NCBI RefSeq assembly: GCF_000430705.1
Contig: NZ_AUMN01000021.1
Span: 1 to 64,000, forward strand
DNA from: Arthrobacter castelli DSM 16402
GTDB taxonomy: Bacteria > Actinomycetota > Actinomycetes > Actinomycetales > Micrococcaceae
Length of the DNA stretch: 64,000 nt
Direction: 5' to 3'
The notes below the pieces were generated by a model that did not search any database, had not been told where the DNA came from, and saw nothing but the letters and a program-made list of their open reading frames with translations. The stretch's first letter is position 1; every line of letters begins with the position of its first letter. The position numbers were made by a program, and so were the translations under genes. Below, in pieces: positions 7,949 to 16,156 of this stretch.

Positions 7949-9721
7949 ATGCATGTGGGGCAGCTATCCATCGCTAATTTTCGCGGCATTTTTTCTTCTT
8001 GTATTGGCTTCACGGGTACGACGACATTATTAGGTGATAATAATTCCGGAAAATCGACTATCTTTGAAGCCTTAGAACTAGTTCTCGGCTCGGATCGACT
8101 TTACCGAAAGCCTGTTATCGATGAGCATGATTTTTATGGTGGACACTATCTTGATGATGAGAGAACTTCAACCAGTATCCGCATTGAAGCAGTCATCGTC
8201 GGTCTAGACGATGAATTACGGTCCCGCTTTCGCAATAATCTGGAGTACTGGGACACTGCCAAACGCGAAGTCCTCGAACATGAGTCGCTAGATACTTCAG
8301 AGAATATCGAGCCGTGTGTTCGTATAGTCTTTATAGGACGGTATGACGTCAACGAGGATGACTTTGTCGGACAAACGTGGTTTGCGTCACCTCAGGATGA
8401 GGAAGATTTACCAGCGCAACCTTGCTATCCGGCAGACAAACGCGAATTTGGCTTCCTTCACCTCCGTGCGCTCCGCACGGGGACGCGAGCAATGTCAATG
8501 GAGCGAGGTTCCCTTTTGGACGTTGTACTTCGTACCTTCGAAGTCGAAATCCAAATGTGGGAGAATCTGCTCAACCAGCTGCGGAACACATCAGTTGCGG
8601 GAGATGACGACGATGACTTCGGAAGGGTCTTGCGGAGTATCGATGAAGCAATGAAAAAGATCGTTGCTGCGGAGTGGGCGGAAGCACCGCATCTACGAGT
8701 GTCTGAACTAACCAGGGAAGACTTGCGGCACGTCTTGAAGGCATTTATGGCTACCGGCGCCGGAACTCATTCGGCGCCCTTTAACCATCAGGGGTCGGGC
8801 ACTGTCAATTCGCTCGTGATCGCAATGCTCACCCTCATCGCGGAGCGTCGTGATAAACGGGTAATCTTTGCCATGGAAGAACCGGAGATTTCGATTCCGC
8901 CAACAGCCCAAAAGCGGGTTGTCGATTTGGTACGCAACTTGGCTGGTCAAGCACTATTTACGTCACACTCACCTTACGTAATCGAAGAGTTTGAACCATC
9001 AGAGCTCTTAGTCGTCCATCGCGATCACAGTTCTGGCCAACTCTCTGGCCGTACGGTCGACCTTGGGCGATCACTAAAGCCAAAAGCGTTTCGTGAAGGC
9101 ATGCGCACCCGTTTTTGCGAAGCTCTGCTGGCTAGGCGAGTGTTGATAACCGAGGGCAAATCGGAGGCACTCGCCTATCCATTCCTATCCAAGTTAGTTG
9201 CTAACGAAATGCCGACTCAGTTCGGCCGCTTAGACACCGCAGGATGGGGCGTTTTCGATGCGCAAGGGGACCAAAATGTTGCGGGGTTCGCCAGTTTCTT
9301 CAAAAATTTAGGAAAGCAGGTCGCTACAATCTTCGACGCACAAAACGCCGAAACGACCGCCCGAATTCAAGCAAGTAGTGATGTGGCGATTGAGCAACCC
9401 CATGTGGGTTTCGAGGATCTACTAATCGCAGAGATCCCCAAATCGGCCCAACGCAGTTTCGTAGATCAACTAATCGACGATGGTGAGTGGCCTCCGCACA
9501 TGGATCGTCCAACGCCAACAGAAGATGGGTCCTACGACCGTGCGCTGAAGCAGCTATTGAGTAAATCAAAGGGCGAAACATTTGTGATTCAACTCTTCGA
9601 GCATATTCAATATTCGGACTATCCATTGACAATGGTAAACGCATTAACTTCTTTACGGAACTTCACAGTTTCTGACGGGCCAACACATGATGAGGCAGCT
9701 CACGATGACAGCCTCATCTAA
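7949..9721 (+). CDS. gajA: Gabija GajA-like OLD-family ATPase/TOPRIM nuclease
   Basis: 590 aa; start ATG 7949 follows AAGGGACGGAAAG, 15 bases after hsdR. N-terminal ABC-type ATPase: FRGI near residue 11, Walker A GDNNSGKST at 29-37, signature-like GSGTVNSL at 282-289, Walker B VIFAMEEPE at 305-313, then TSHSPYVIEEF. A C-terminal TOPRIM domain follows with LITEGKSEAL (Glu402) and IFDAQNAE (Asp463). The usual second Asp of the DxD motif appears to be Gln here. Size and the following UvrD-like helicase match Gabija GajA-GajB. The gene is visibly AT-richer than hsdR, with many TTT, ATT and AAT codons, suggesting separate acquisition. Confidence 0.78.
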   Translation: MHVGQLSIANFRGIFSSCIGFTGTTTLLGDNNSGKSTIFEALELVLGSDRLYRKPVIDEHDFYGGHYLDDERTSTSIRIEAVIVGLDDELRSRFRNNLEYWDTAKREVLEHESLDTSENIEPCVRIVFIGRYDVNEDDFVGQTWFASPQDEEDLPAQPCYPADKREFGFLHLRALRTGTRAMSMERGSLLDVVLRTFEVEIQMWENLLNQLRNTSVAGDDDDDFGRVLRSIDEAMKKIVAAEWAEAPHLRVSELTREDLRHVLKAFMATGAGTHSAPFNHQGSGTVNSLVIAMLTLIAERRDKRVIFAMEEPEISIPPTAQKRVVDLVRNLAGQALFTSHSPYVIEEFEPSELLVVHRDHSSGQLSGRTVDLGRSLKPKAFREGMRTRFCEALLARRVLITEGKSEALAYPFLSKLVANEMPTQFGRLDTAGWGVFDAQGDQNVAGFASFFKNLGKQVATIFDAQNAETTARIQASSDVAIEQPHVGFEDLLIAEIPKSAQRSFVDQLIDDGEWPPHMDRPTPTEDGSYDRALKQLLSKSKGETFVIQLFEHIQYSDYPLTMVNALTSLRNFTVSDGPTHDEAAHDDSLI

Positions 9722-11456
9722 GGATGAGAGTGAATATGACAGACTCATCCAACGGTTTATCGATCATGAGGGTAACGCATTGGTTTGTGGCGGTGCTGGA
9801 TGTGGCAAGACCACTGCCGCACTCCGGAAAGCGGCACTCCTCGCGGATAAGGGTCTAAAGTTCAAACATAGCAAAGCACTTTTCCTGAGCTTTGCGAATG
9901 CAACTATCGACCGCATTGCACAGCATGCGCCAGGCATCATCGATAGTAGTCAGCACTGGTCGCTAGCGCTTAACACTTACCATGGATTTGCATGGGCGAT
10001 ACTTCGAAATCATGGCTATTTGCTTGGTGCACCCCGTAACGTGACCATCCTCTCGCCTGGTGAGGAGAACGCTTTCCGCGCAAACTTGAACGATCTTGAA
10101 CCGGCTAACAGTGACGATTTCATAGAATTGTTCATCAATAGTGGTCATGTCAGTTTCGATTACTTTGCCGGACTAGCAAATGAAGTACTGGAGAATAACC
10201 CGATATTGCTGAAGGCGTACGCCGATGCGTTCCCGATTATATTTCTCGACGAGTTCCAGGACACAACAGACAGTCAATGGGCGCTGATGAAGACGCTGGG
10301 AAAGCATTCTCGCTTAATCGCTTTGGGTGACCCAGATCAACGCATCTATGATCATGTTGTCGGAGCTAGTCCATATCGTTTTGAAGAGTTTGTCGCCGAA
10401 TACCAATTGGAAAAAATTGATCTATCCGGGTGGAACTGGAGGAGTCCAGAAGGCTCAATCACCAAGTTTGGCCAAGATGTCCTTGCTGGCAGTCTGGAAG
10501 AAGAATACGCAGATGTCGATTTCATCCCACTTGACCATCGACCACTTTTTCGTCTCAAGGGGCAAGTACTCAAGGCCATAAAGCGTCTTGACAATGCGGG
10601 GAAGGGGAAATCAATCGCCATACTCACGCCAAGCAATGCGCTTTCTGGCCAAGTGTATGACTTCTTCCTTGAAGAGACGCCACCATTGCCAAAGCTGTAT
10701 CTCGATATCCACGTTGGTAAAGACGAAGCATTCGCGGCATCAATATTTGTTGCAACGGTGATGCAGTCCCCCGACGATTCCAACGCTTCATTAGCATATC
10801 TCTCTCGCGCTCTCGCTCACTATACTCGCACTCGGTCTTCCAAATTCTCTAAATCAGGACGAGATGAAGCGGAGAAGCTAGATCGGGAAGCCGTGCGGCT
10901 CGATGGTGGTACGACTCGTCGCGAACTCAAATCAACAACCCACCTCCGTAAGCTCCTCATCGAGAGCTTGGCAAAGGCGCGTACTGGGCATCCTTTGGCG
11001 GATTTCCTCACTACAGTGTCCGCAGCAACCCGAAGTGAATACGGTCCGCTGGCCTCGCTCGCCCGCAAGACCCGCCTTGTGAACCTGATAACTAGAGGTG
11101 GGGAACTCGAATCTCATCTGGCTCATAGTTGGCGACGGGCCGGTAGTTATGAAGATGCTGAGCGCGATATGCGCGATGCTGTTGTGACTTATCAAATGCA
11201 AAGTGCTAAAACCGGAAGTCGTGATCTCGTTGTCATGACCATTCATCGCGCAAAGGGCCGAGAATTTGAGGAGGTATTCGTTTACGAAGAGCGCTATCAA
11301 CCATTCGTACCTGAGAAGGTCGTAGATCTGACCAGCGCTCGTTACGCGATGAATGTGGCCGTTACCCGGGCCAGAAGCAGAGCCACTATTCTCACGCCAA
11401 GATCTCGACCATCCCGCTTATTTACCGTCGACACCTCCTCAGATGGTCAACGGTAA
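9687..11456 (+). CDS. gajB: Gabija GajB-like UvrD/Rep-family helicase
   Basis: 589 aa if started at ATG 9687; an in-frame ATG at 9705 is an alternative. The gene overlaps gajA by 35 bases, a sign of translational coupling. Superfamily 1 helicase motifs: Walker A GGAGCGKTTAA at about 35-45, motif II FLDEFQD at 186-192, motif III GDPDQRIY at 214-221, late motif TIHRAKGREFEEVFV and the C-terminal NVAVTRARSR. In Gabija, GajB senses or unwinds nucleic acid and works with GajA to cut phage DNA. It is the last gene of the island operon; no hairpin terminator is evident directly after it. Confidence 0.75.
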   Translation: MMRQLTMTASSKDESEYDRLIQRFIDHEGNALVCGGAGCGKTTAALRKAALLADKGLKFKHSKALFLSFANATIDRIAQHAPGIIDSSQHWSLALNTYHGFAWAILRNHGYLLGAPRNVTILSPGEENAFRANLNDLEPANSDDFIELFINSGHVSFDYFAGLANEVLENNPILLKAYADAFPIIFLDEFQDTTDSQWALMKTLGKHSRLIALGDPDQRIYDHVVGASPYRFEEFVAEYQLEKIDLSGWNWRSPEGSITKFGQDVLAGSLEEEYADVDFIPLDHRPLFRLKGQVLKAIKRLDNAGKGKSIAILTPSNALSGQVYDFFLEETPPLPKLYLDIHVGKDEAFAASIFVATVMQSPDDSNASLAYLSRALAHYTRTRSSKFSKSGRDEAEKLDREAVRLDGGTTRRELKSTTHLRKLLIESLAKARTGHPLADFLTTVSAATRSEYGPLASLARKTRLVNLITRGGELESHLAHSWRRAGSYEDAERDMRDAVVTYQMQSAKTGSRDLVVMTIHRAKGREFEEVFVYEERYQPFVPEKVVDLTSARYAMNVAVTRARSRATILTPRSRPSRLFTVDTSSDGQR

Positions 11457-11525
11457 TCATGAGTATGAGCTAGGAGGGGAGGACGCCTTTTGCATCGTCC
11501 GGGGACGCACTGCACCGGCCTGAAA

Positions 11526-11758
11526 CTGACCAGGACGCTGGCGATGACCACGGAGCCGGAGGTCACCGCCTGACTTGGCTCATTCGCTTAGTGCGTGAGT
11601 TTGGTGTGCTAGGTGAAGCCGCCAACGAGCATGGGAGGCAGCATGGCATCGGTGAGTTGTTTGCGCTCTGTCTCATCGCGGCCTGCGGAACGGGCGACCT
11701 CGCTGGTCAGCAGGCAGTCAGCCGAAAGCCGTACATCGCTGTGAGTGCGACGGACATG
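11526..11758 (-). pseudogene. Decayed copy of the 3' end of the transporter gene at 13643-14872
   Basis: This non-coding stretch aligns base by base with 13653-13844, the last codons of the transporter on the minus strand. Roughly nine in ten bases agree by hand count, with one single-base gap and one 41-base insertion near 11569-11609. Examples of shared runs are CTGGCGATGACCAC and TGCGCTCTGTCTCATCGCGG. Only the C-terminal part survives and the frame is broken. It lies directly between the defence island and the SDR gene, so it may mark a duplication or recombination that joined the island to this locus. Confidence 0.85.
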
Positions 11759-11814
11759 GATACCTGAAACTGTCGGTTGGAATAGGCACCGGCGGCGCTG
11801 ACGTTGGCGCCACC

Positions 11815-12480
11815 ATGACTACGATCGCGATAATTGGAGCAGGCCCCGGACTAGGGGCCGCCGTGGCCCGGCGGTTTGGTGCTGAGGGCTTCGCCGTCGG
11901 CCTCATCTCCCGGCATCAAGGACGGGTCGACGCCCTGGCTGATGAGCTGGCTGCTGAAGGCATCGAAGCCAAAGGCTTCGAAGCGAACGTGCGCAACCCT
12001 GATTCCATCGCCAAAGCGTTGGAAGAAGTGACAGAGTCACTCGGCCCCATCGAGGTGCTGCAGTACAGCCCGCTGCCGCAGAAGGATTTCATGCGGCCGG
12101 TGCTCGAAACCACGCCCGCTGACCTGGAAGGGCCGGTCGAGTTCTCCATCTACGGCCCGGTGGCAGCCGTACACCAGGTCGTGCCGGGAATGCGCTTCCT
12201 CGGCGAGAACCGCGGCACCATCCTGTTCGTCAACGGAGGATCGGCGGTCAAGCCCGGCCGTAATGTCACGGGCACCTCGGTCGCTTTCGCCGGGCAGGCC
12301 GCGTACGCGCAGTTGCTGCACGAGGCCCTCGGAGAAGAAGGCATTCAGGTATCCCAACTCGTCATCGGCGGCGGAATCATCGCCGGCGATCCGGAGAAGG
12401 GCCCGGAGGCGCTGGCCGAACACCTGTGGAACTTGCACACCAAACGCGACCGGTTCCGGGTCCAGGTCAGCGAAGACTGA
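11815..12480 (+). CDS. Short-chain dehydrogenase-like protein lacking the catalytic lysine
   Basis: 221 aa. A Rossmann nucleotide-binding start is clear ([16 protein letters not shown], residues 6-21), followed by [12 protein letters not shown]. The usual NNAG is replaced by QYSP (83-86). Tyr164 is at the catalytic position, but the lysine four residues on is Leu168, so the classical YxxxK pair is incomplete. It therefore belongs to the atypical SDR group and might bind NAD(P) without normal oxidoreductase activity. It is followed 46 bases later by an alcohol dehydrogenase on the same strand, probably one transcript. No clear ribosome binding site precedes the ATG. Confidence 0.8.
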   Translation: MTTIAIIGAGPGLGAAVARRFGAEGFAVGLISRHQGRVDALADELAAEGIEAKGFEANVRNPDSIAKALEEVTESLGPIEVLQYSPLPQKDFMRPVLETTPADLEGPVEFSIYGPVAAVHQVVPGMRFLGENRGTILFVNGGSAVKPGRNVTGTSVAFAGQAAYAQLLHEALGEEGIQVSQLVIGGGIIAGDPEKGPEALAEHLWNLHTKRDRFRVQVSED

Positions 12481-12526
12481 CGATAACCACGTTCTGAATC
12501 CAAACCCCCACCAGGAAAAGGAAACT

Positions 12527-13573
12527 ATGACTACCACTGTTAACGCGTACGCATCTCCCTCGGCCACCGAGGACCTCGTTCCCACAACGATCGAACGCCG
12601 TGAGGTCGGACCCGAAGATGTACTGATCGACATCAAGTACGCCGGCATCTGTCATACCGACATCCACACTGTGCGCGATGAATGGGGGCCGCAGCCGCAC
12701 CCGCTTGTTCCGGGCCACGAGATCGCGGGCATTGTCACTGAAGTCGGTTCCAACGTCACCAAGCACGCCGTCGGCGACCGGGTCGGCGTCGGCTGCATGG
12801 TCAATTCCTGCGGCGAGTGCGTCAACTGCAAGGCCGGCGATGAACAGTACTGCCTCAACGGCATGGTGGGAACCTATGGCGCGCCAGACCGCGACGGCAG
12901 CATCACTCAAGGCGGCTACGCCACCCACGTCGTTGTCACCGAGGACTTTGTGCTCCGGATTCCCGACGGCATCGATCTCGACGTCGCCGCGCCCCTGCTT
13001 TGCGCGGGTATCACCACCTACTCGCCGCTTCGCCGCTGGGGCGCCGGACCAGGCAAGAAGGTCGCCGTCGTCGGCCTCGGAGGGCTGGGCCACATGGCCG
13101 TCAAGCTCGCCCACGCCATGGGAGCCGAAGTCAGCGTCCTGTCGCAATCGCTCAAAAAGCAGGAAGATGGACTGCGCCTCGGAGCGGAGCGCTACTACGC
13201 GACAAGCGACGAGAATACCTTCACCGATCTGGCAGGCTCCTTCGACCTCATCATCAACACCGTCAGCGCAGCCATCGACATCAACTCTTTCCTTGGACTG
13301 CTGACCGTGGATGGGGCCCTGGTGAACGTCGGCGCACCCGCAGAGCCGCTGCCGGTCAACGCGTTCTCGCTCATTGGCGGACGCAGGTCCTTCGCCGGTT
13401 CCATGATCGGCGGCATCCCTGAAACCCAACAGATGCTGGACTTCTGCGCAGAACACGGGCTCGGGGCCGAAATAGAGGTCATCCCCGCCGACAAAATCAA
13501 TGAAGCCTACGAACGCGTTCTCGCCTCGGACGTGCGCTACCGCTTTGTCATCGACACCGCCACACTCAGCTGA
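12527..13573 (+). CDS. Zinc-dependent alcohol dehydrogenase (NAD(P), YahK/AdhA-like)
   Basis: 348 aa from ATG 12527, which has AGGAAAAGG upstream; the longer open frame from 12263 only overlaps the SDR gene. Catalytic zinc ligands are visible in GICHTDIH and PGHEIAG, and the structural zinc cluster in [15 protein letters not shown]. The cofactor fold has [15 protein letters not shown]. These are hallmarks of medium-chain zinc alcohol dehydrogenases such as YahK and the cinnamyl-alcohol type, which reduce aldehydes with NADPH. Substrate is not readable. It follows the atypical SDR and ends just before a strong hairpin at 13595-13620. Confidence 0.9.
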   Translation: MTTTVNAYASPSATEDLVPTTIERREVGPEDVLIDIKYAGICHTDIHTVRDEWGPQPHPLVPGHEIAGIVTEVGSNVTKHAVGDRVGVGCMVNSCGECVNCKAGDEQYCLNGMVGTYGAPDRDGSITQGGYATHVVVTEDFVLRIPDGIDLDVAAPLLCAGITTYSPLRRWGAGPGKKVAVVGLGGLGHMAVKLAHAMGAEVSVLSQSLKKQEDGLRLGAERYYATSDENTFTDLAGSFDLIINTVSAAIDINSFLGLLTVDGALVNVGAPAEPLPVNAFSLIGGRRSFAGSMIGGIPETQQMLDFCAEHGLGAEIEVIPADKINEAYERVLASDVRYRFVIDTATLS

Positions 13574-13594
13574 CCGATCGCGCGGAACGGCTGG

Positions 13595-13620
13595 GGCGGG
13601 CCCGTGTGCACGGGCCCGCC
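13595..13620. terminator. Bidirectional hairpin between convergent genes
   Basis: Perfect 12-base arms GGCGGGCCCGTG and CACGGGCCCGCC separated by TG. It sits 21 bases after the alcohol dehydrogenase stop and 22 bases from the 3' end of the convergent transporter gene, so it can serve both. There is no T-run, as is common for actinobacterial terminators. Confidence 0.75.
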
Positions 13621-13642
13621 TCCAGCCTGCGTAGCCAGAAGC

Positions 13643-14872
13643 TCAGATAAAGCTGACCAGAACGCTGGCGATGACCACCGAGCCGGAGGTCACCGAGGTG
13701 AAACCGCCGACAAGCATCGGCGGCAGCATGGCGTCCGTAAGTTGCTTGCGCTCTGTCTCATCGCGGCCTATGGAACGGGCAACCTCGCTGGTCAGCAGGT
13801 AGTCGGCCGGAAAGCCGTACATCGCCGTGAGGGCGACGGACATGCCCAGGCTCGGCTTCCAGCGCAGCAGCTTGGTGGCGATAAAGCCGCCGAGCATGAT
13901 GCCGCCGAATCCGATGACGAGGATGACGAGCATCGGCACGATGGCTGCGATCACGTCGGAGAGCGAAGCGGTGATGAGCGGCGCCATGACGATCGCGATC
14001 ACGCCGGCCATGGCGATGCCGAACGAGTTGGAGCGTTCCAGCGTACGCTCCGGCGTCAGGCCGATGGCGGTCGACGCGATGCCGAGCAGGAGCGCCAGGA
14101 TCGAGGCCGGGATGTGGGTGGGCCCCGCCAGCAATTGGGCCATGGAACCGCCGACCAGGACCATGAAGAGAATGAAGAGCTGGTTGTTGGCGAGCATGTC
14201 CGGCAGCGTGACGAGCTTTTTCTTGGTGTCTGCCTTCTGCTTTGTGCCTACCGTCCCTCCCGGACCGTTTTCAGCATCGTCGTGCCCGGCCTGGGCGCCT
14301 TCTTCCTGGGCATTCTCGGCGAGCCTGGCGAGCTCGCCGCTGTCCCTCAGGTTGATGGCGAACCGGCGCAGCAGGAAGTTCGTCATCGGCATCGCGGGCA
14401 GCGACTGCATCATCAGCACGAGCGAGGGCAGGACGACGATCATGGACGCGACTCCGGCTGCTTCGAGCCCGTCGGTTGTCAGGCTGGTCGCAACAATTCC
14501 ACCGGCCAGCGGACCGGCTCCGGCAACAAAATAGTCGAAGCCGAACAGCGGAAGCACGACGAGTGCCAGCGTACCCACTGCCACCAGCATTCCCGAGAAT
14601 GCGATGATCACCGAGCGCCATTGCTGCAGCAGTGTGGGAAGGGGAATCAGCGAGCCCATGTGGAAGAGCAGGGGCAGGACGAGGATCGTATAGGCCTGTG
14701 GCAGCAGGGAATCTTCGACGACCGTGTCAGGTACGAGACCGAGCTGGGCGACGACGAAGATGCCCAGCATTGCGACCAGCAGGCTGGGCACGCGGGCCTT
14801 GGTCTTGAGCGAGATGAGTTCGCCGAGTGCGATGAATGCCAGCACGATGGCCGCGCTGTAGATCGGTTCCAT
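13643..14872 (-). CDS. Membrane transporter, probably for an amino acid or derivative
   Basis: 409 aa of strongly hydrophobic sequence with about ten to twelve membrane segments and one hydrophilic loop near residues 175-225 (NAQEEGAQAGHDDAENG...). The second half has glycine-rich helices such as GFGGIMLGGFIATKLL. The general look is that of Na+/glutamate-type symporters, but I do not recognise the family with certainty. It is the last gene of a minus-strand operon, 55 bases after the M20 amidohydrolase, with AAAGG before its ATG. The operon context suggests import of the N-substituted amino acid that the upstream enzymes process. Confidence 0.7.
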   Translation of the reverse strand: MEPIYSAAIVLAFIALGELISLKTKARVPSLLVAMLGIFVVAQLGLVPDTVVEDSLLPQAYTILVLPLLFHMGSLIPLPTLLQQWRSVIIAFSGMLVAVGTLALVVLPLFGFDYFVAGAGPLAGGIVATSLTTDGLEAAGVASMIVVLPSLVLMMQSLPAMPMTNFLLRRFAINLRDSGELARLAENAQEEGAQAGHDDAENGPGGTVGTKQKADTKKKLVTLPDMLANNQLFILFMVLVGGSMAQLLAGPTHIPASILALLLGIASTAIGLTPERTLERSNSFGIAMAGVIAIVMAPLITASLSDVIAAIVPMLVILVIGFGGIMLGGFIATKLLRWKPSLGMSVALTAMYGFPADYLLTSEVARSIGRDETERKQLTDAMLPPMLVGGFTSVTSGSVVIASVLVSFI

Positions 14873-14927
14873 GAGTGAGCCTTTCTGCCTTCTTCACTGC
14901 GCCGTCAGGTGCAGCAAGTGTGCGTGC

Positions 14928-16121
14928 TTATTGCTCGGGCGTGTTGTGGGCAAATGCGAGGGTAGCGAGGGATGCCGCTTGATCGGGGAGGACGGCGTCG
15001 TCGAACTGGACGTGCGGGGAGTGGTTGACCGCCGCCGTCTCCGGATCGATGCCCTTGGGGGTGGCATGGAGCATGTAGAAGGCGCCGGGAACTTCCTCGA
15101 GGACGCAGGAGAAGTCCTCCGAGCCCATGATGGGATTGTCCGCTTCGACCACCCGGTCCGCGCCGAACACGTCGGTGAGGGTGCGCAGCAGGTATGCGGC
15201 CTCGGCGTCGTCGTTAACGGTCGGCCGGTACGTATTGCTCCAGTCGATTTCTGCGGTGCATCCATGGGCCTTCGCAATCGATTCGGCAAGTTCGGTGGCG
15301 TAGATCGGGAAGTCCCGGGTGGTCTCCGGCGAGAGGGTTCGGACCGAGGCGCCCATTGAGGCCGACGGCGGGATGACGTTGATTGCCTCCCCTGCTGAGA
15401 GGTTGGTGATGGAGGCGACGACCGGATCGAATACGCTGAAGCGCCGGGTCACCATGACTTGGAGGGCCTGGCAGAACTCGACGAGAGCCGGCACCGGATC
15501 GAGGGCGTTCTCCGGCTGCGAACCGTGCCCTCCGGCACCGTGGAACACAACGCGTAGCACGTTGGCTCCTGCCATCATGGTCCCAGGCCGGGTAGTGAAG
15601 ATTCCCTGTTCGCCGGGCATCACGTGCACGCCGAAAGCGGCGTCGACGCGGGTTCCTGCTGCGTCGAGGACGCCCTCATTGATCATTGGCTCCGCACCGC
15701 CGGGGCCCTCTTCGCCGGGCTGGAACATGAAGACGACGTTGCCGCGCAGTTCGTCCTGGTGGGCGGACAGCAGCTTGGCTGCGCCCACCAGCCCCGCGGT
15801 GTGAAGGTCGTGGCCGCAGGCGTGCATGTATCCGTTATTCGAGGCATATTCGAGGTCGTTTTCCTCTGCCACCGGCAGTGCGTCCATGTCTCCGCGGAGC
15901 AGCACTGTTGGACCCGGAAGTGCTCCGCGCAGCACGGCGACGACGGACGTGAGCGACTCGCCCGTGGTGATTTCGAGGGGCAGATTCTGCAGCGCCGCGA
16001 GGACCTGTGCCTGGGTTTTCGGCAGTTCATTGCCCAGTTCCGGGTTCTGATGAAGCTCCCGGCGCAGGGCGATGAGTTCTTCGGCGATATCCTGTGCCTC
16101 GCGGGCAAAGTCGACAGTCAT
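14928..16121 (-). CDS. M20D amidohydrolase (hippurate/N-acyl amino acid hydrolase type)
   Basis: 397 aa, ATG 16121 preceded by GAAAGGACG. Dinuclear metal motifs of the M20D group are present: RGDMDALP, HACGHDLHTAGLVGAA, FQPGEEGPGGA and the late GSEDFSC. Such enzymes split an acyl or related group from an amino acid nitrogen. The full length and metal motifs suggest an active enzyme. It lies 35 bases downstream of a second M20-type hydrolase and upstream of a transporter, forming a catabolic unit for N-substituted amino acids or peptides. Confidence 0.88.
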   Translation of the reverse strand: MTVDFAREAQDIAEELIALRRELHQNPELGNELPKTQAQVLAALQNLPLEITTGESLTSVVAVLRGALPGPTVLLRGDMDALPVAEENDLEYASNNGYMHACGHDLHTAGLVGAAKLLSAHQDELRGNVVFMFQPGEEGPGGAEPMINEGVLDAAGTRVDAAFGVHVMPGEQGIFTTRPGTMMAGANVLRVVFHGAGGHGSQPENALDPVPALVEFCQALQVMVTRRFSVFDPVVASITNLSAGEAINVIPPSASMGASVRTLSPETTRDFPIYATELAESIAKAHGCTAEIDWSNTYRPTVNDDAEAAYLLRTLTDVFGADRVVEADNPIMGSEDFSCVLEEVPGAFYMLHATPKGIDPETAAVNHSPHVQFDDAVLPDQAASLATLAFAHNTPEQ

Positions 16122-16156
16122 GTTTTAGCGTCCTTTCGTCTTTGAATAGGTTTGAA

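Noticed and set aside
5453-7954. 833-codon open frame on the minus strand through hsdR
   Set aside because: It mirrors the codon pattern of a well-defined HsdR; composition is unnatural (long Gly/Val/Leu/Asp runs) and no family is recognisable. High GC keeps antisense frames open.
4739-11456. DISARM, BREX or Druantia instead of HsdR plus Gabija
   Set aside because: No methyltransferase, PglZ, DUF1998 or DrmB-like gene is present; HsdR and the OLD/UvrD pair are recognised on their own motifs.
12467-13456. 329-codon minus-strand frame
   Set aside because: Antisense to the alcohol dehydrogenase, whose zinc ligands are all present.
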